A DNA stretch of 64,000 nt, from contig CP085830.1 of the NCBI GenBank assembly GCA_020809705.1, forward strand, positions 1,736,001 to 1,800,000, in the 5' to 3' direction. This stretch comes from Calonectria ilicicola. Taxonomy: Eukaryota > Ascomycota > Sordariomycetes > Hypocreales > Nectriaceae. The translations under genes were made by a program, and so were the position numbers. Shown piece after piece: positions 9,718-19,755 of the stretch (position 1 is the stretch's first letter; every line of letters begins with the position of its first letter). The notes below the pieces were generated by a model. It was not told the DNA's origin. It searched no databases and saw nothing but the letters and a program-made list of their open reading frames with translations.

Positions 9718-11040
9718 ATGTTCGAGAACACCTGCACGCTGCCTCTCCAGGCGGACGTTTTCGCCACCGCCCTCCACCCAACAGAGCCTCTCCTCACTGT
9801 CGGCCTGTCCAGCGGCCATGTCGAAACATTCCGGCTGCCGCCTGGCAGCTCGTCTGACGAGAGCGCCGACGGTGACACAAGTGTGCTGAGCGACGGGAAA
9901 AGCACGATTGAGACGGTCTGGCAGACCAGGCGACACAAGGGCAGCTGTCGTTCCCTGGTCTATTCTGAAGATGGTTCAGGTTTGTTTGATTTCCGTGCGA
10001 CTGTGCTCTCCACATACTAATTGCGACAAGCTATGTACTCTGCCGGAACCGATTCCCTGATCAAGCACTTCGATCCTCGAACTGGACGTGTGATTTCCAA
10101 GCTCGCCATCCCTAGCACCACCACAATGCCCGATGCCCCCACGCTGCTCAACGTCCTCAACCCCCAGAGCCTTTTGCTGGCTACTGATTCAGGCGCTTTA
10201 CATATTATCGATTTGCGTGACGGTGCGCCAGGAAAGAAGCCCGCGCAAACCCACTTCCCCCACGCCGACTATGTTTCCTCCATTACCCCCCTTCCAGCTT
10301 CTAAGGAGAGCACCAGTGGGTTCCCCAAGCAGTGGGTTAGTACCGGCGGAACCACTCTCGCCGTTACCGATGTTCGAAGGGGCGTTCTTGTTCGAAGTGA
10401 AGACCAGGAAGACGAATTACTTACGTCCTGCTTTATCCCTGGCATCGGCCCCAAAGGCAATCGCAACAACGGTGTTTTGGCTATCGGATCTGGTTCAGGT
10501 GTTTTGACCATGTGGGATAGGGGCGCTTGGGACGACCAGCAGGAGCGAATCATCGTTGATGGAAACAAGAAAGGCGGCGGCGAGAGCATTGACTCCATGG
10601 TTTTGATCCCCCAAGAAATGGGACTTGGAAAGAAAGTGGTTTGCGGTGTCGGCGATGGTAGCTTGAGAATCGTTGATCTTGTGCGACGAGAAGTCAACAT
10701 CTCTTTCAACCTGCGACATGATCACTTGGAGAGTGTGGTTTCTCTTGACTTCGACTCTGAAAACCGACTTATCAGTGCCGGCGGTAAGACCGTCAAGCTC
10801 TGGGAGGAGCTTTCTGAGCTCCAAGCTGGCAGCGATGAAGAGGAAGAGGAGGAGGACAGTGATGATGAGGAAGAGGAAAATGCCGGCAAGCGAGCAGCCG
10901 AAAGCGACAGTGATAGTGACAGTGATGATGAACGAGTGGAAGAGATGAAGCGTCGAGCCAAGCGACGCAAGGAGGCCCAAAGCAGCAAGCTGGGGCCAAT
11001 GGGCGCCCACGGAGTTTTGGGCTTTGAGGGCATGGACTAA
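9718..11040 (+). CDS. JIP5: WD40-repeat protein Jip5 (WDR55 family), ribosome biogenesis
   Basis: Two exons (9718-9979 and 10031-11040) with a 51-nt intron give 423 aa; splicing joins EDGS to [19 protein letters not shown]. The body is a seven-bladed WD40 propeller with recognisable blades ([67 protein letters not shown]). A long acidic Glu/Asp/Ser tail follows, with a basic segment ([18 protein letters not shown]) near the C-terminus. This architecture, including the acidic tail and nuclear-type basic cluster, is that of yeast Jip5/human WDR55, nucleolar proteins required for 60S subunit production. The intron interrupts blade 1, as expected for a short 5' intron. No anomalies are seen. Confidence 0.92.
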
Positions 11041-12133
11041 GGCTCATATTCGGGATGAGGGATCCAAGGAGAGCATTTTTGGAAGTAAAACGCTGGCGGA
11101 GGATGATGACTCTGTGATACCCTGAAATGCTGGAACCGAAAGGCTCCGCAACGACAAAAGGATTGGTAGTGAAATGAATTGAATGTGAAATCTGTAAACA
11201 TTGGTGGTCGAGAATACTACTTTGGGAACCCAAATTGGAACAACTGACTAGTTGAAGCTATCGACAAATTATAGATATTAAATAGATCAACCCGGATTAG
11301 ATTCCTGAAAAAAAATGTGGAATCCAATTCCCATCCTTGTTCATCATTTTGAACCTTCTTCAGGCGTGTATTGTACAAGGTTAAGAAGATGCTTTATTAT
11401 GATACCGATGCGTAACCTTTTTGTGGCTAATCAATCGCATTTCCAGGCTATGGAGGTTGTTCCTCTTGGCTGGAGCGAATGATACCCATCCTCACCTCAT
11501 CTCATTTGCAAAATTTTCCACTGGCCAAGATGTTTCCTAGTTCTTGGCTCAGATCGCATTGCAGAGCTAACTTGGCGCCAGTCTATGATGCCTGCATTCA
11601 TACCAGCGTTGTCGAATCGAATCGAATCGCATCCATTGGGCGGATTAGGGAATGTTGCCTGAAGCTCCTCTTGCCTCCGAGATGAGGCTCAACTAATTCG
11701 TAATTGATAAAAAAAACTACCGAGGTGAGTAAGCCGACTCTTGACTATGGGGGGATTGAATCCATTGATCGCAGAGAGCCTGCTTACCACTGACGGGCGA
11801 GGCCAAAGCCTGCAAGCCCGAATCCTCGCCGTTGCTGGGGTCAACATTTCGAACCGTTGAGAGGGCCCTGATGGCACTTCTAGAAAAGGCTGTGGGCATG
11901 GTAGAGCGCTAATGAACCTCTAGTAAGACTCTCGCATTCTCTGGACTCTCAACTGTTGAAGGAATACTTGTTAGGGCAACCTTTTACAAAGAAAAAATTC
12001 GAGTTATTCCGAGTGACGTGGTGTGGTTCTGTGTGGCGAAGGGGGAGCACTACCAAAGTCGCAGATAAGGCGGCAGTAAAATACTGGGGGGGTAAAGTGC
12101 AGTGTCGAAGTTGTGAAGCGAGAGGGGAGATTG
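11041..12133. other. Intergenic between JIP5 and the Fe-ADH-like gene (convergent)
   Basis: The 3' regions of two convergent genes. A short run of GAATC units lies near 11616-11628 and an A8 run near 11709. I searched the minus strand for the missing C-terminal half of the neighbouring dehydrogenase-like gene and did not find it. Confidence 0.5.
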
Positions 12134-12994
12134 CTAAACACCCGGCAGTTGGATGTAGCTCCAAGGCGAGTTGGCGTCCTTGGTTTGATGGTTGAACTCA
12201 CTATTATGAGCGATTGTCTCTGCAGCGTGGCAGCTCGGGGCCGAGATGATTTTCGAATAGCTCATGGTCAGGTCCTCGTCGTAAATGATGACTACTGGCT
12301 TGAAATTAGGGGCCTTGGAAGCTTGCGACTCACGCCGGCCGCGGCGACGTCGATCCTTTGTCTCGACGCCAGATGATGGCATCTCCATCATCATCTCGTT
12401 TCCGCTATATGTAGTTGGGATGCAAATGTGTGGAATCGCATTGTGCATGCTGATCATCCGAGCCACGGCCACGGCTGATCCTCCGCCAATGCTGACCACA
12501 CAATCCCGTCTCTCAATGTCGGATACAATGCTGCTGCTCAGCTCCATCCTATGGACCGGAAACTGCTCGACAAAGGATGGATCGAGCACGCGCGCATCCA
12601 GGTTGGGAATATACGCCTGGACCCTAGCCGTCAGGTCGGCGCGGGAAGGGCTGGACACAATAAAGGGAGACGAGAGATGAAGGCGACCAAGCTCGGCGGG
12701 TAGTCGGGCGAGAACGCCCCTGCCGAAGACGATGCGGGGCGACGCTGGAGGTGCAATAGAGCCTGAAGACTGGTGACTAGATTTGGGGCTATAGTCGCTC
12801 TTGGAGGAGGATGAAGCTGATCGAGAAGGGCGTCTGGACAGCTTGCTGCGATGCGAGGTTCGTTTGAACTTGGGGCTCGGGCTGGGGTTGAAGCTGGAGC
12901 TAGGGCCAGTGCCGGCGGTTGTGTAGGCAGTGTTCCCTATTGGCTTCAGGGCGTCCAAGGGCAGCAGCGGCTTCAGGTTCTGGGGGTGTTTCAT
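12134..12994 (-). CDS. Truncated Fe-dependent alcohol dehydrogenase/maleylacetate reductase-like protein
   Basis: A 286-aa single-exon frame starting at ATG 12994. Residues 1-80 are Ser/Pro/Lys-rich and look disordered. From about residue 85 the dinucleotide-binding half of the Fe-ADH/maleylacetate reductase family is clear: SPRIVFGRGVLARLP, DCVVSIGGGSAVAVARM (phosphate-binding GGGS), PHICIPTTYSGNEM and KPVVIIYDEDLTMS. The frame stops just after AAETIAHN, where relatives have the first metal-ligand helix (family pattern xNALAHCVEAL). The whole C-terminal helical domain, with the remaining metal-binding histidines, is absent. A strong donor-like GTGAGT sits exactly there (about 12204), but I found no matching downstream exon. 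It is either a decayed gene or a non-catalytic NAD(P)-binding remnant. An insertion rich in Arg (DRRRRGRRE) replaces the usual loop. Confidence 0.6.
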   Translation of the reverse strand: MKHPQNLKPLLPLDALKPIGNTAYTTAGTGPSSSFNPSPSPKFKRTSHRSKLSRRPSRSASSSSKSDYSPKSSHQSSGSIAPPASPRIVFGRGVLARLPAELGRLHLSSPFIVSSPSRADLTARVQAYIPNLDARVLDPSFVEQFPVHRMELSSSIVSDIERRDCVVSIGGGSAVAVARMISMHNAIPHICIPTTYSGNEMMMEMPSSGVETKDRRRRGRRESQASKAPNFKPVVIIYDEDLTMSYSKIISAPSCHAAETIAHNSEFNHQTKDANSPWSYIQLPGV

Positions 12995-13862
12995 GGCTCG
13001 CAGCGATTTGGCCCACGACCGATCAAGTAAAGCTGGATGAGTGAGTTGAACGGAGCAGGATCGCGGAGATGTGGGGGTTTTCGATCACCGGGATATGAAG
13101 GAGTCCCGACAATCGAAGCGGGGGAGCGGGAATGCAACCGGAGATGGGAAGAAGCGAACTGTCTTTGCGGCCATGTTGAACGCGAAAACGATTTGCCACG
13201 GCCCGGTGATCCTTGCCTAGAAATCCTGAACTGGGCTTGCCCAGAAGCAATGACTAACACAAAAAAATGCTTTTGCCTCGTGCATTCAATGCAAGTTTGG
13301 CGGTAGCGGGAAGCTGACAAAACTGGCACACCAATACCAGCCTGCCCAGTGATGCAAGCAAGATGTCATGATGGACCAGTTTTGGGGAGGCTCATGCCGC
13401 CACCTGCGACACTGGTGCAAACAATAGGGGTCCTGGCCGCCGCGTCCCGCACTGCCGGAGACGGTACTCCGCGCGACGGCCAATTAATACTACCGGCATC
13501 CATTTGCATTGGCCATCTCCCCTGTCAACAGACAGGAACCTGTTGGCCTGTGACCTGTCACTCGGGCACCTCAGGGACCTCAGGGTCCTCGGTCCGATGT
13601 GCTGTGGCTGGTGCATGTGCGCCCGCTACTGGTTCTCGCACTGGCACCCAAAAGCCGCGAGACTAGATTCACGCCACGGCTACGGCTGCGGCCCCGTCTC
13701 CGTCCACTCGACACTTTGACAGTATTGTAGCGTGTGTAGACTAGTCTGCACCGGAGTCAATAGTCCATACGACATGAGGTGATGAGACATTGAGCGGGAC
13801 TGAAGCGCGTCGTCGTCAGCTCATCCAAGCGTTCAAGGTTGGGCATACATGGAGGCTTTTGG

Positions 13863-13871
13863 GTATAAATA
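13863..13871 (+). promoter_or_regulatory. Orphan TATA box (TATAAATAG) in the gene-poor region
   Basis: GGGTATAAATAGAAAAG is a near-ideal core-promoter element on the plus strand. The first downstream ATG with a reasonable frame is at 13958 (69 codons). No known gene follows. Confidence 0.3.
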
Positions 13872-16800
13872 GAAAAGAAAGAAAAAAGAACACGAGTTTT
13901 CATCACTTAGTAATCCATCTCGCGTCTGGTCTGTCACGCAGCTACCCAAACCCTATAATGATTTTATTCCCTAATGGCGCCTGTCATAAATGTCACGATT
14001 GCAGCAAGTGGGTGTGGGCATGTTTCTCGTCTCCGCTAGTGGGTTATCCGCTGTGGAGTCGAGCTTTAGGATTCCCCATTGCCATAATCGATTTCTCAGA
14101 TTCTGGGTGCGTGCTCGGATTCCCTCACTTAATCAGGCACACACACACACCCACGGGGGCGAGATGATAATCACCCAAGCATGCGCGCATCAGTATCATA
14201 TGTGATTTTGAAGTGACACATGCTCACTCCCAATGACCCAATTTTGACATGCTTTTTCTTTTAGTGCATCATGGGTCCAGGGGCAAGATGCGCGATCAGC
14301 AGTCACTCACCATTCTAGGATAAAATGTCGTAGCTGAATATCAGCTCGCCTTGGCATTATTGCTGGCTTCTATTTTCTCTCAGTCATATCCCAAATTTAT
14401 GACAAAGGATTGTCCAGAATGGGTCTGTCCCGTTTTACCTCATCTCCGACAAGAAGATACTTTATTTACTTAGGAATATAAGAGAACTCCTCCTCCGCAC
14501 ATGGAATAAATAGAGTCGTAAAATTGGAATGAATATTTATCCACAATTTTTTTTTTCCTTTTTAAATATCCCTCCCCTGGCCATACTAGGGCGGGAAAAT
14601 TATGTTGTGTGGTGTGAAAATTCATGTAAAGTCGTTGACCTGTCATCTATTTTGCGACTTGCTTGCCATGATACAAAGAAAACCTAGGACCTGAATCTGG
14701 CTTCGGCTTCGGGGTGACCGTCTTCAGGTTTCAAAGCTGTCCGAAACCCACTGACACGGAAGTTGGAAGTCATCTAGAGACTCGCTTGGAGCACATTTTG
14801 ACCTGTGCAACCTGTAGTTGAGACCAATTATGTCCATCACAACAAGACGATCAACCCCGCGACAAGGGTTCAGGTCGATCTTAGGGCTTGCGCTTCGGCA
14901 TGTACCGCGGAAAAACCTTGGGCCTTCTATTGGTCTTGGATTCGCCCGGCTATGGAAGAGTGGATTGGAAAGACTTGCGGACCTGGTTTTTGTTGGAGAC
15001 CCAAGAGAAGATAAGGAGGATTTATCCAATCTTCCGCTATTCTGTTTTCATATTCATAGTATGAGACTGGGGTCTCTGTCAATTCTCCTTGATATTTAAA
15101 CTAAAAGAAATTTGTCAAGATGAAAACACTGATTACCTTGTTGGACGCGCAGGGGAAACTGCCATCCCTGTGGTCTGAACCGACATGTAGGCTAGTTCGG
15201 GCGGAACTGTTCGGTCAGATGTACTCTATCGCTTCCGGTGAGATCCAAAACCCATTCTCAACATCTCCAAAATCCCGACGTCAAAGCCCACACTTAGAGG
15301 CGGCATACAAATCCACCAGAACCAAAAAGGAAAAAAAAAAAGAAAGAATGATGCGACACGTCAAGAAATAAAGCCTCCATTTCACAAAAGGAAAAAAAAA
15401 AAGTATAATGGCGAAACTCCTAGACCTGCGAGACTAAGGATAGTACTACTGCAATGTTCACACTGTGCTGTAACGTACAGTGGATTATTCCCCAGAATGG
15501 GTGGGCTTCCCCTCTCTCATCTTCCCCTGTGCCTGCACCTGCACCCGCATTTGGCCGGGTTGTGATGCAGACGCGGCTAGCCTGCTTGATTCCTTATCTC
15601 TTTGCATCAACCTTTCATTTTCTTTATCTGAACTTGATTTTTTATCGCTCCCGTTACCTAATGAGCCCCCGAAATAATCCTACCGTGCCCATTTCCCATC
15701 GGAGCCGCAGCAAGTGCCCCCGGTTTAGCAAGTGCCCTGTTTAGGCAGGTTGGGAACAAATCACACCTCCCAGAGAAGGTGTGCGTAGCGACAGCACCGT
15801 AGATCCGGGGAAGTCGTGATGGAGGCAAGTGCCTGCTGTTTGCCTCTTTCTGACACCACAGGGAGCCCCAGGGCCCCCAGGACCCCTAGAAGCCAGGGAC
15901 CTGAGAACGAAGGAAGCTGCGTTCGTCGCATCCTGCAGAATTCCAGTGCCAAGAAGAGCTCACGTGAATGTCGCCTGTCTTTTGATATCTGCCTTGCTAT
16001 CCCTCCTTTGACTGGGTCGCCAACGCTCAAACATCCTTTTCCACCTTCGCCACTGCCTGTTACGTTGCCGTATGAGAAAATTCAACATCCTTAGGTCAAG
16101 TTACATCCCGACCTTCGGACTTCTCTGCTCCTCGCCTGCTCAGATTTCCGTTTTCTGTGTTGTCTCGGCCTGTCTGGCGTCAAGATTCCAAATCAAAATA
16201 AAGCCAAAAAAAATTGAAGCAAGTATCTACACTCTACAGGGAAGATGGCCGTCGGCGCACATCAAGTTGACAGGCCCAGATGAGCATCACGCCGTTTCCC
16301 GACGACTATAAGGCTGTCGTAGATAAAAAATATCAACCGGACTAGGCCGATGCCCGACGACTACGCACCTTTAGGCTCAGCCGTCTGTGTGTCTCACTCC
16401 ATTCCGCTATCCCGTCAGCGAGTCGAATGTCTTCTTCTAAGCATAGTTCGCTCCTAGTGACGTGCACTCATAGGCATATCTCTGGGCCAAGAACGCCCCA
16501 GGACAGCCGGGGCATCTCCAAGATAAACATGGGCAACATGGCTGGCTGCTAGGGCAAGGGGTGGTGCGCCACTGTGCCCACCCGTCCGAAGTTCAAAAAA
16601 CACAACACCAGTAGCATTGTTTACTTGAGCACCTCCTTGTGGTGGCCCGAGTGCTGTCGGCCGAATGACTGTGAGGGCTTGCTGATGGGGATGCCTTCAC
16701 GTGCGACCGGACCACGCCACGGTCAAAACCCATCACCACCATCATTCAAGCCGCAACGCTAGCGACGCTTCCGCATCGGGGGTGGCGAGTTGCGACGATG

Positions 16801-17221
16801 GACGGCGCCGTCCACAAGTGCTATCCCCGGCTTCCTGTGCCCTCCATCTCCGTGGCACTGATCCAATTGGCGAAGGCGACGATGAGAAACCCATGCCATC
16901 GAGAACCCTTCCCCCACGCGGACCGCACCCTCTCCCCCCCCTGCTCAACCCCAGCTTTGATAACGAACAGCACGATGGATCGGGAACCACCAACATCAAC
17001 TAACCAGCTGTCGTCCGGGAGCGCCCATTGCTTTGCATCCTTTGAGTGCTGCTTTTGCGCACCGTCTTACCTAGGTTAATCCTAGCTGGGCCACTCACGT
17101 CAAATCATAGCAGTCGTTCGATCCCGATTTACGGCCCCTCTCTGGCAACGGAGGACCCGCAACACCCACTTGCAGTCTCCATCCTAGCCAGTGACCTTGC
17201 TCCTTGAGCATGAGGAATCGC

Positions 17222-17234
17222 TGATAAGCTATCT
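17222..17234. promoter_or_regulatory. Paired GATA elements upstream of the purine permease
   Basis: TGATAA (17222-17227, plus) and AGATAG on the minus strand (17229-17234) lie 7 bp apart, about 365 bp before the ATG at 17595. Purine permeases of the UapA/UapC type are known to be under AreA nitrogen control. I did not find the UaY-type TCGG-N6-CCGA site. Confidence 0.4.
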
Positions 17235-17594
17235 CTACTTCATTGAACCAGACCATCGGTGCAGAGCTATCAGCGTGAGGCCTGGCCGGCGGCGCCAGAA
17301 CCACGCGACGCGGCCCCATCCGATGTGTATGGTCAGCCAGAGTCGCAATGTAACGCTGTATCTTGCAGTCATACTTTAGATCGTCGCTGTCCGCTCATCT
17401 GAATATTTAATTCAACCTCGACTTTTCTTCAAACCTGGAGAGTTGCGAACGTCGCCTATCAGCTGCCAGCAACACCGTTACATCGCTACTTCGCAACCCC
17501 TGCCAGACCCGTACATCCTTCTATTTAACTCTCGACTAGAGCGACACATTTTCTCAGACCATTTTCACTTCAATAACCAACCTCAATCGCGGCA

Positions 17595-19417
17595 ATGGAT
17601 GAGGATCAGGGCCCTCGGTCCATTGTGCCAGGCGAGGAACCTCGCAAGACTATTTCTCAGCGGATTAATGGGGTCAGGAAGGCCTTCACCACCCGCGATG
17701 GTCTCATTGGTGATTACGACTATGGATTTCTTTTCCGCCCTAATCTGCCTTTCATGAAGAAGACGACGCAAAGTAGCCCTTTCTTTGGCCTCAACGACAA
17801 GATGCCCGTCTTTCTTGGTCTTCTTTTGGGGTTTCAACATGCTCTCGCCATGTTGGCTGGTATTATTACCCCCCCGATGATTCTCGGTAGCGCGGCAAAT
17901 TTGGACCAGGCCCAGCAGCAATATCTTGTTTCGACTGCCTTGATCGTATCTGGAATCTTCTCGGCTGTTCAAATTACTCGTTTTAGGATTTGGGGCACAA
18001 AGTAGGTCTCAAATCGTCAGATGCTTAATTGAACACAGCCCATTAACTTGCAAATAGGTATTATATTGGAACTGGCCTGCTCTCAGTTGTGGGTATCTCG
18101 TTCAGCACCATTCCGGTGGCTCAGGGTGCTTTGACCCAAATGTACGCCAATGGCTACTGTCCTACTAGCAGCGACGGCACTGCTCTTCCTTGCCCTAAGG
18201 GATACGGCGCGATCATTGGCACATCTGCAGTGTGTGCCCTCTTCGAAATCCTCATCTCTTTCGTCCCCGCCAAGATTTTGCTCCGAGTTTTGCCACCCAT
18301 TGTCACTGGTCCCACAGTCATGCTCATCGGTATCCATTTGATTGAGTCTGGATTTCAAAACTGGATGGGTGGCAGTGGAAGCTGTTTAACCGCCACTTCG
18401 GGCCTGTATGCGCTATGCCCAAACATTAACGCACCTCACCCTCTTCCCTGGGGCTCTGCCGAGTTTTTCGGTCTTGGATTCTCCGTATTCTTCACAATTA
18501 TCCTTTGCGAGCGATTCGGTTCCCCAATCATGAAGTCTACTTCAGTCGTCATTGGCCTGCTCACAGGATGTATCATTGCTGCCGCTTGCGGTTACTTTGA
18601 CCGTTCTGGCATTGATGCCGCCCCTGTTGCATCCTTTGCCTGGGTCCATACCTTCCCGCTAACAGTCTATGGCCCTCTCGTTTTACCTCTGATGGCTGTC
18701 TACCTCATTGTTGCCACTGAGGCCGTTGGCGACATCACTGCCACATGCGACGTGTCTCGTCTCGAGGTTACTGGTGAGATGTATGAGTCACGAATCCAAG
18801 GTGGCATTTTGTCTGATGCTCTCGCTGGCTGCATCGGTGCTCTCATGACCATGACACCCGCCAGTGTCTTTGCCCAGAATAACGGAGTGATCGTTCTCAC
18901 CCGCTGTGCTAACCGAAAGGCTGGACTTGCTGCTGCCATGTTCCTCCTCATCATGGGAATTTTTACTAAATTCGCCGCTGCACTGATTGCAATTCCCTCG
19001 GCTGTCTTGGGTGGAATGACCACATTCCTTTTCACGGCCGTGGCTGTTTCCGGATTGTCCATCATCACCCGCGGTGTCCCCTTTACTCGTCGCAACCGGT
19101 TCATTCTGACTGCCGGCCTTGCATTTGGTTACGGTGCTACTCTTGTCTCCGACTACTTTGACAACATCTTTACATACAGTGGCGATAACCATTCTCTTCA
19201 GGGCTTCTTCAATGCCATCATCCTGGTTATGGAGACTGGATTTGCCGTCACAGCTCTCATTTGCATGATTCTCAACTTGACACTGCCTGAGGAGCTTGAG
19301 GATGACATTGATGCTGCTAGATCCGAGACTAATGTCGTCGTTGAAAACGAGCCCAAGGATGCACCTGTCCCTGGTTCAAGCCGAGAACAGAGCCTTGAGC
19401 ACACCAAGCAAGGATAA
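17595..19417 (+). CDS. Uric acid-xanthine permease (NAT/NCS2 family), UapA/UapC-like
   Basis: Two exons (17595-18001 and 18058-19417; 56-nt intron) encode 588 aa, close to UapA (574). The family marks are all present: the QH motif in the first membrane segment (LLGFQHALAMLAG), the substrate-site segment ATEAVGD (Glu about residue 357) and the NAT signature QNNGVIVLTR starting at Gln 409. These positions match the known purine-binding residues of Aspergillus UapA (E356, Q408) almost exactly. It should be a plasma-membrane proton symporter for uric acid and xanthine, feeding purine catabolism as a nitrogen source. The N-tail has the usual PFFGLNDKMP block and the C-tail is acidic and hydrophilic. 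UapA and UapC cannot be told apart by eye. GATA sites lie upstream at 17222-17234. Confidence 0.93.
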
Positions 19418-19755
19418 GATATTCTAGGTGCATAAAATCAGTTGGAGATGTAGGAGGATCTTTAACGTAGTGATGAATAAAAGGCGTTGGGAATTGGGTA
19501 AAGCATACTTATTTATGAGAATAATATTACCTTGTTTTTTAAACACGAGCCGCATGGTGTACTTTGATGTTTTGAAATCTTATTATTTGACTATCCATCT
19601 GACTTTTCTCTCATATCAGTACATAACTAAATCATCAAGATCAACAAATGCCCTCGGACTCCTTGCTATCCCGCCTGCTCTCAAATCTATACAATACTAC
19701 TAAACAGACATTTCCAACTCCACCTATCATTATACTTCATCAGGTCCAATTTACT
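19418..19755. other. Convergent intergenic region
   Basis: An AT-rich 338-bp spacer holding the 3' ends of the permease and the next minus-strand gene, with AATAAA-like elements (GAATAAAAGG near 19475). Nothing else is seen. Confidence 0.5.

Larger units (their letters stand above)
12995..17594. other. 4.6-kb gene-poor region
   Basis: I support no protein gene in this stretch. It has scattered short frames without domains, AC repeats near 14143, purine-rich and A-rich runs near 15330-15400, and a good TATA box at 13863. The right part is the promoter of the purine permease. A regulatory or non-coding RNA role is possible but not shown. Confidence 0.5.

Noticed and set aside
11700..11900. tRNA-like signals on the minus strand (TCAGTGGTAAGC, GGATTCAATCC, GGTTCGAAA, and a T8 run)
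   Set aside because: The spacing between the D-like and T-like boxes is too short, no anticodon stem or acceptor stem forms, and the second B-box-like element is upstream of the first.
12995..17594. CRISPR array or transposon remnants in the gene-poor stretch
   Set aside because: I saw no spaced direct repeats, no terminal inverted repeats and no transposase-like or reverse-transcriptase-like reading frame.
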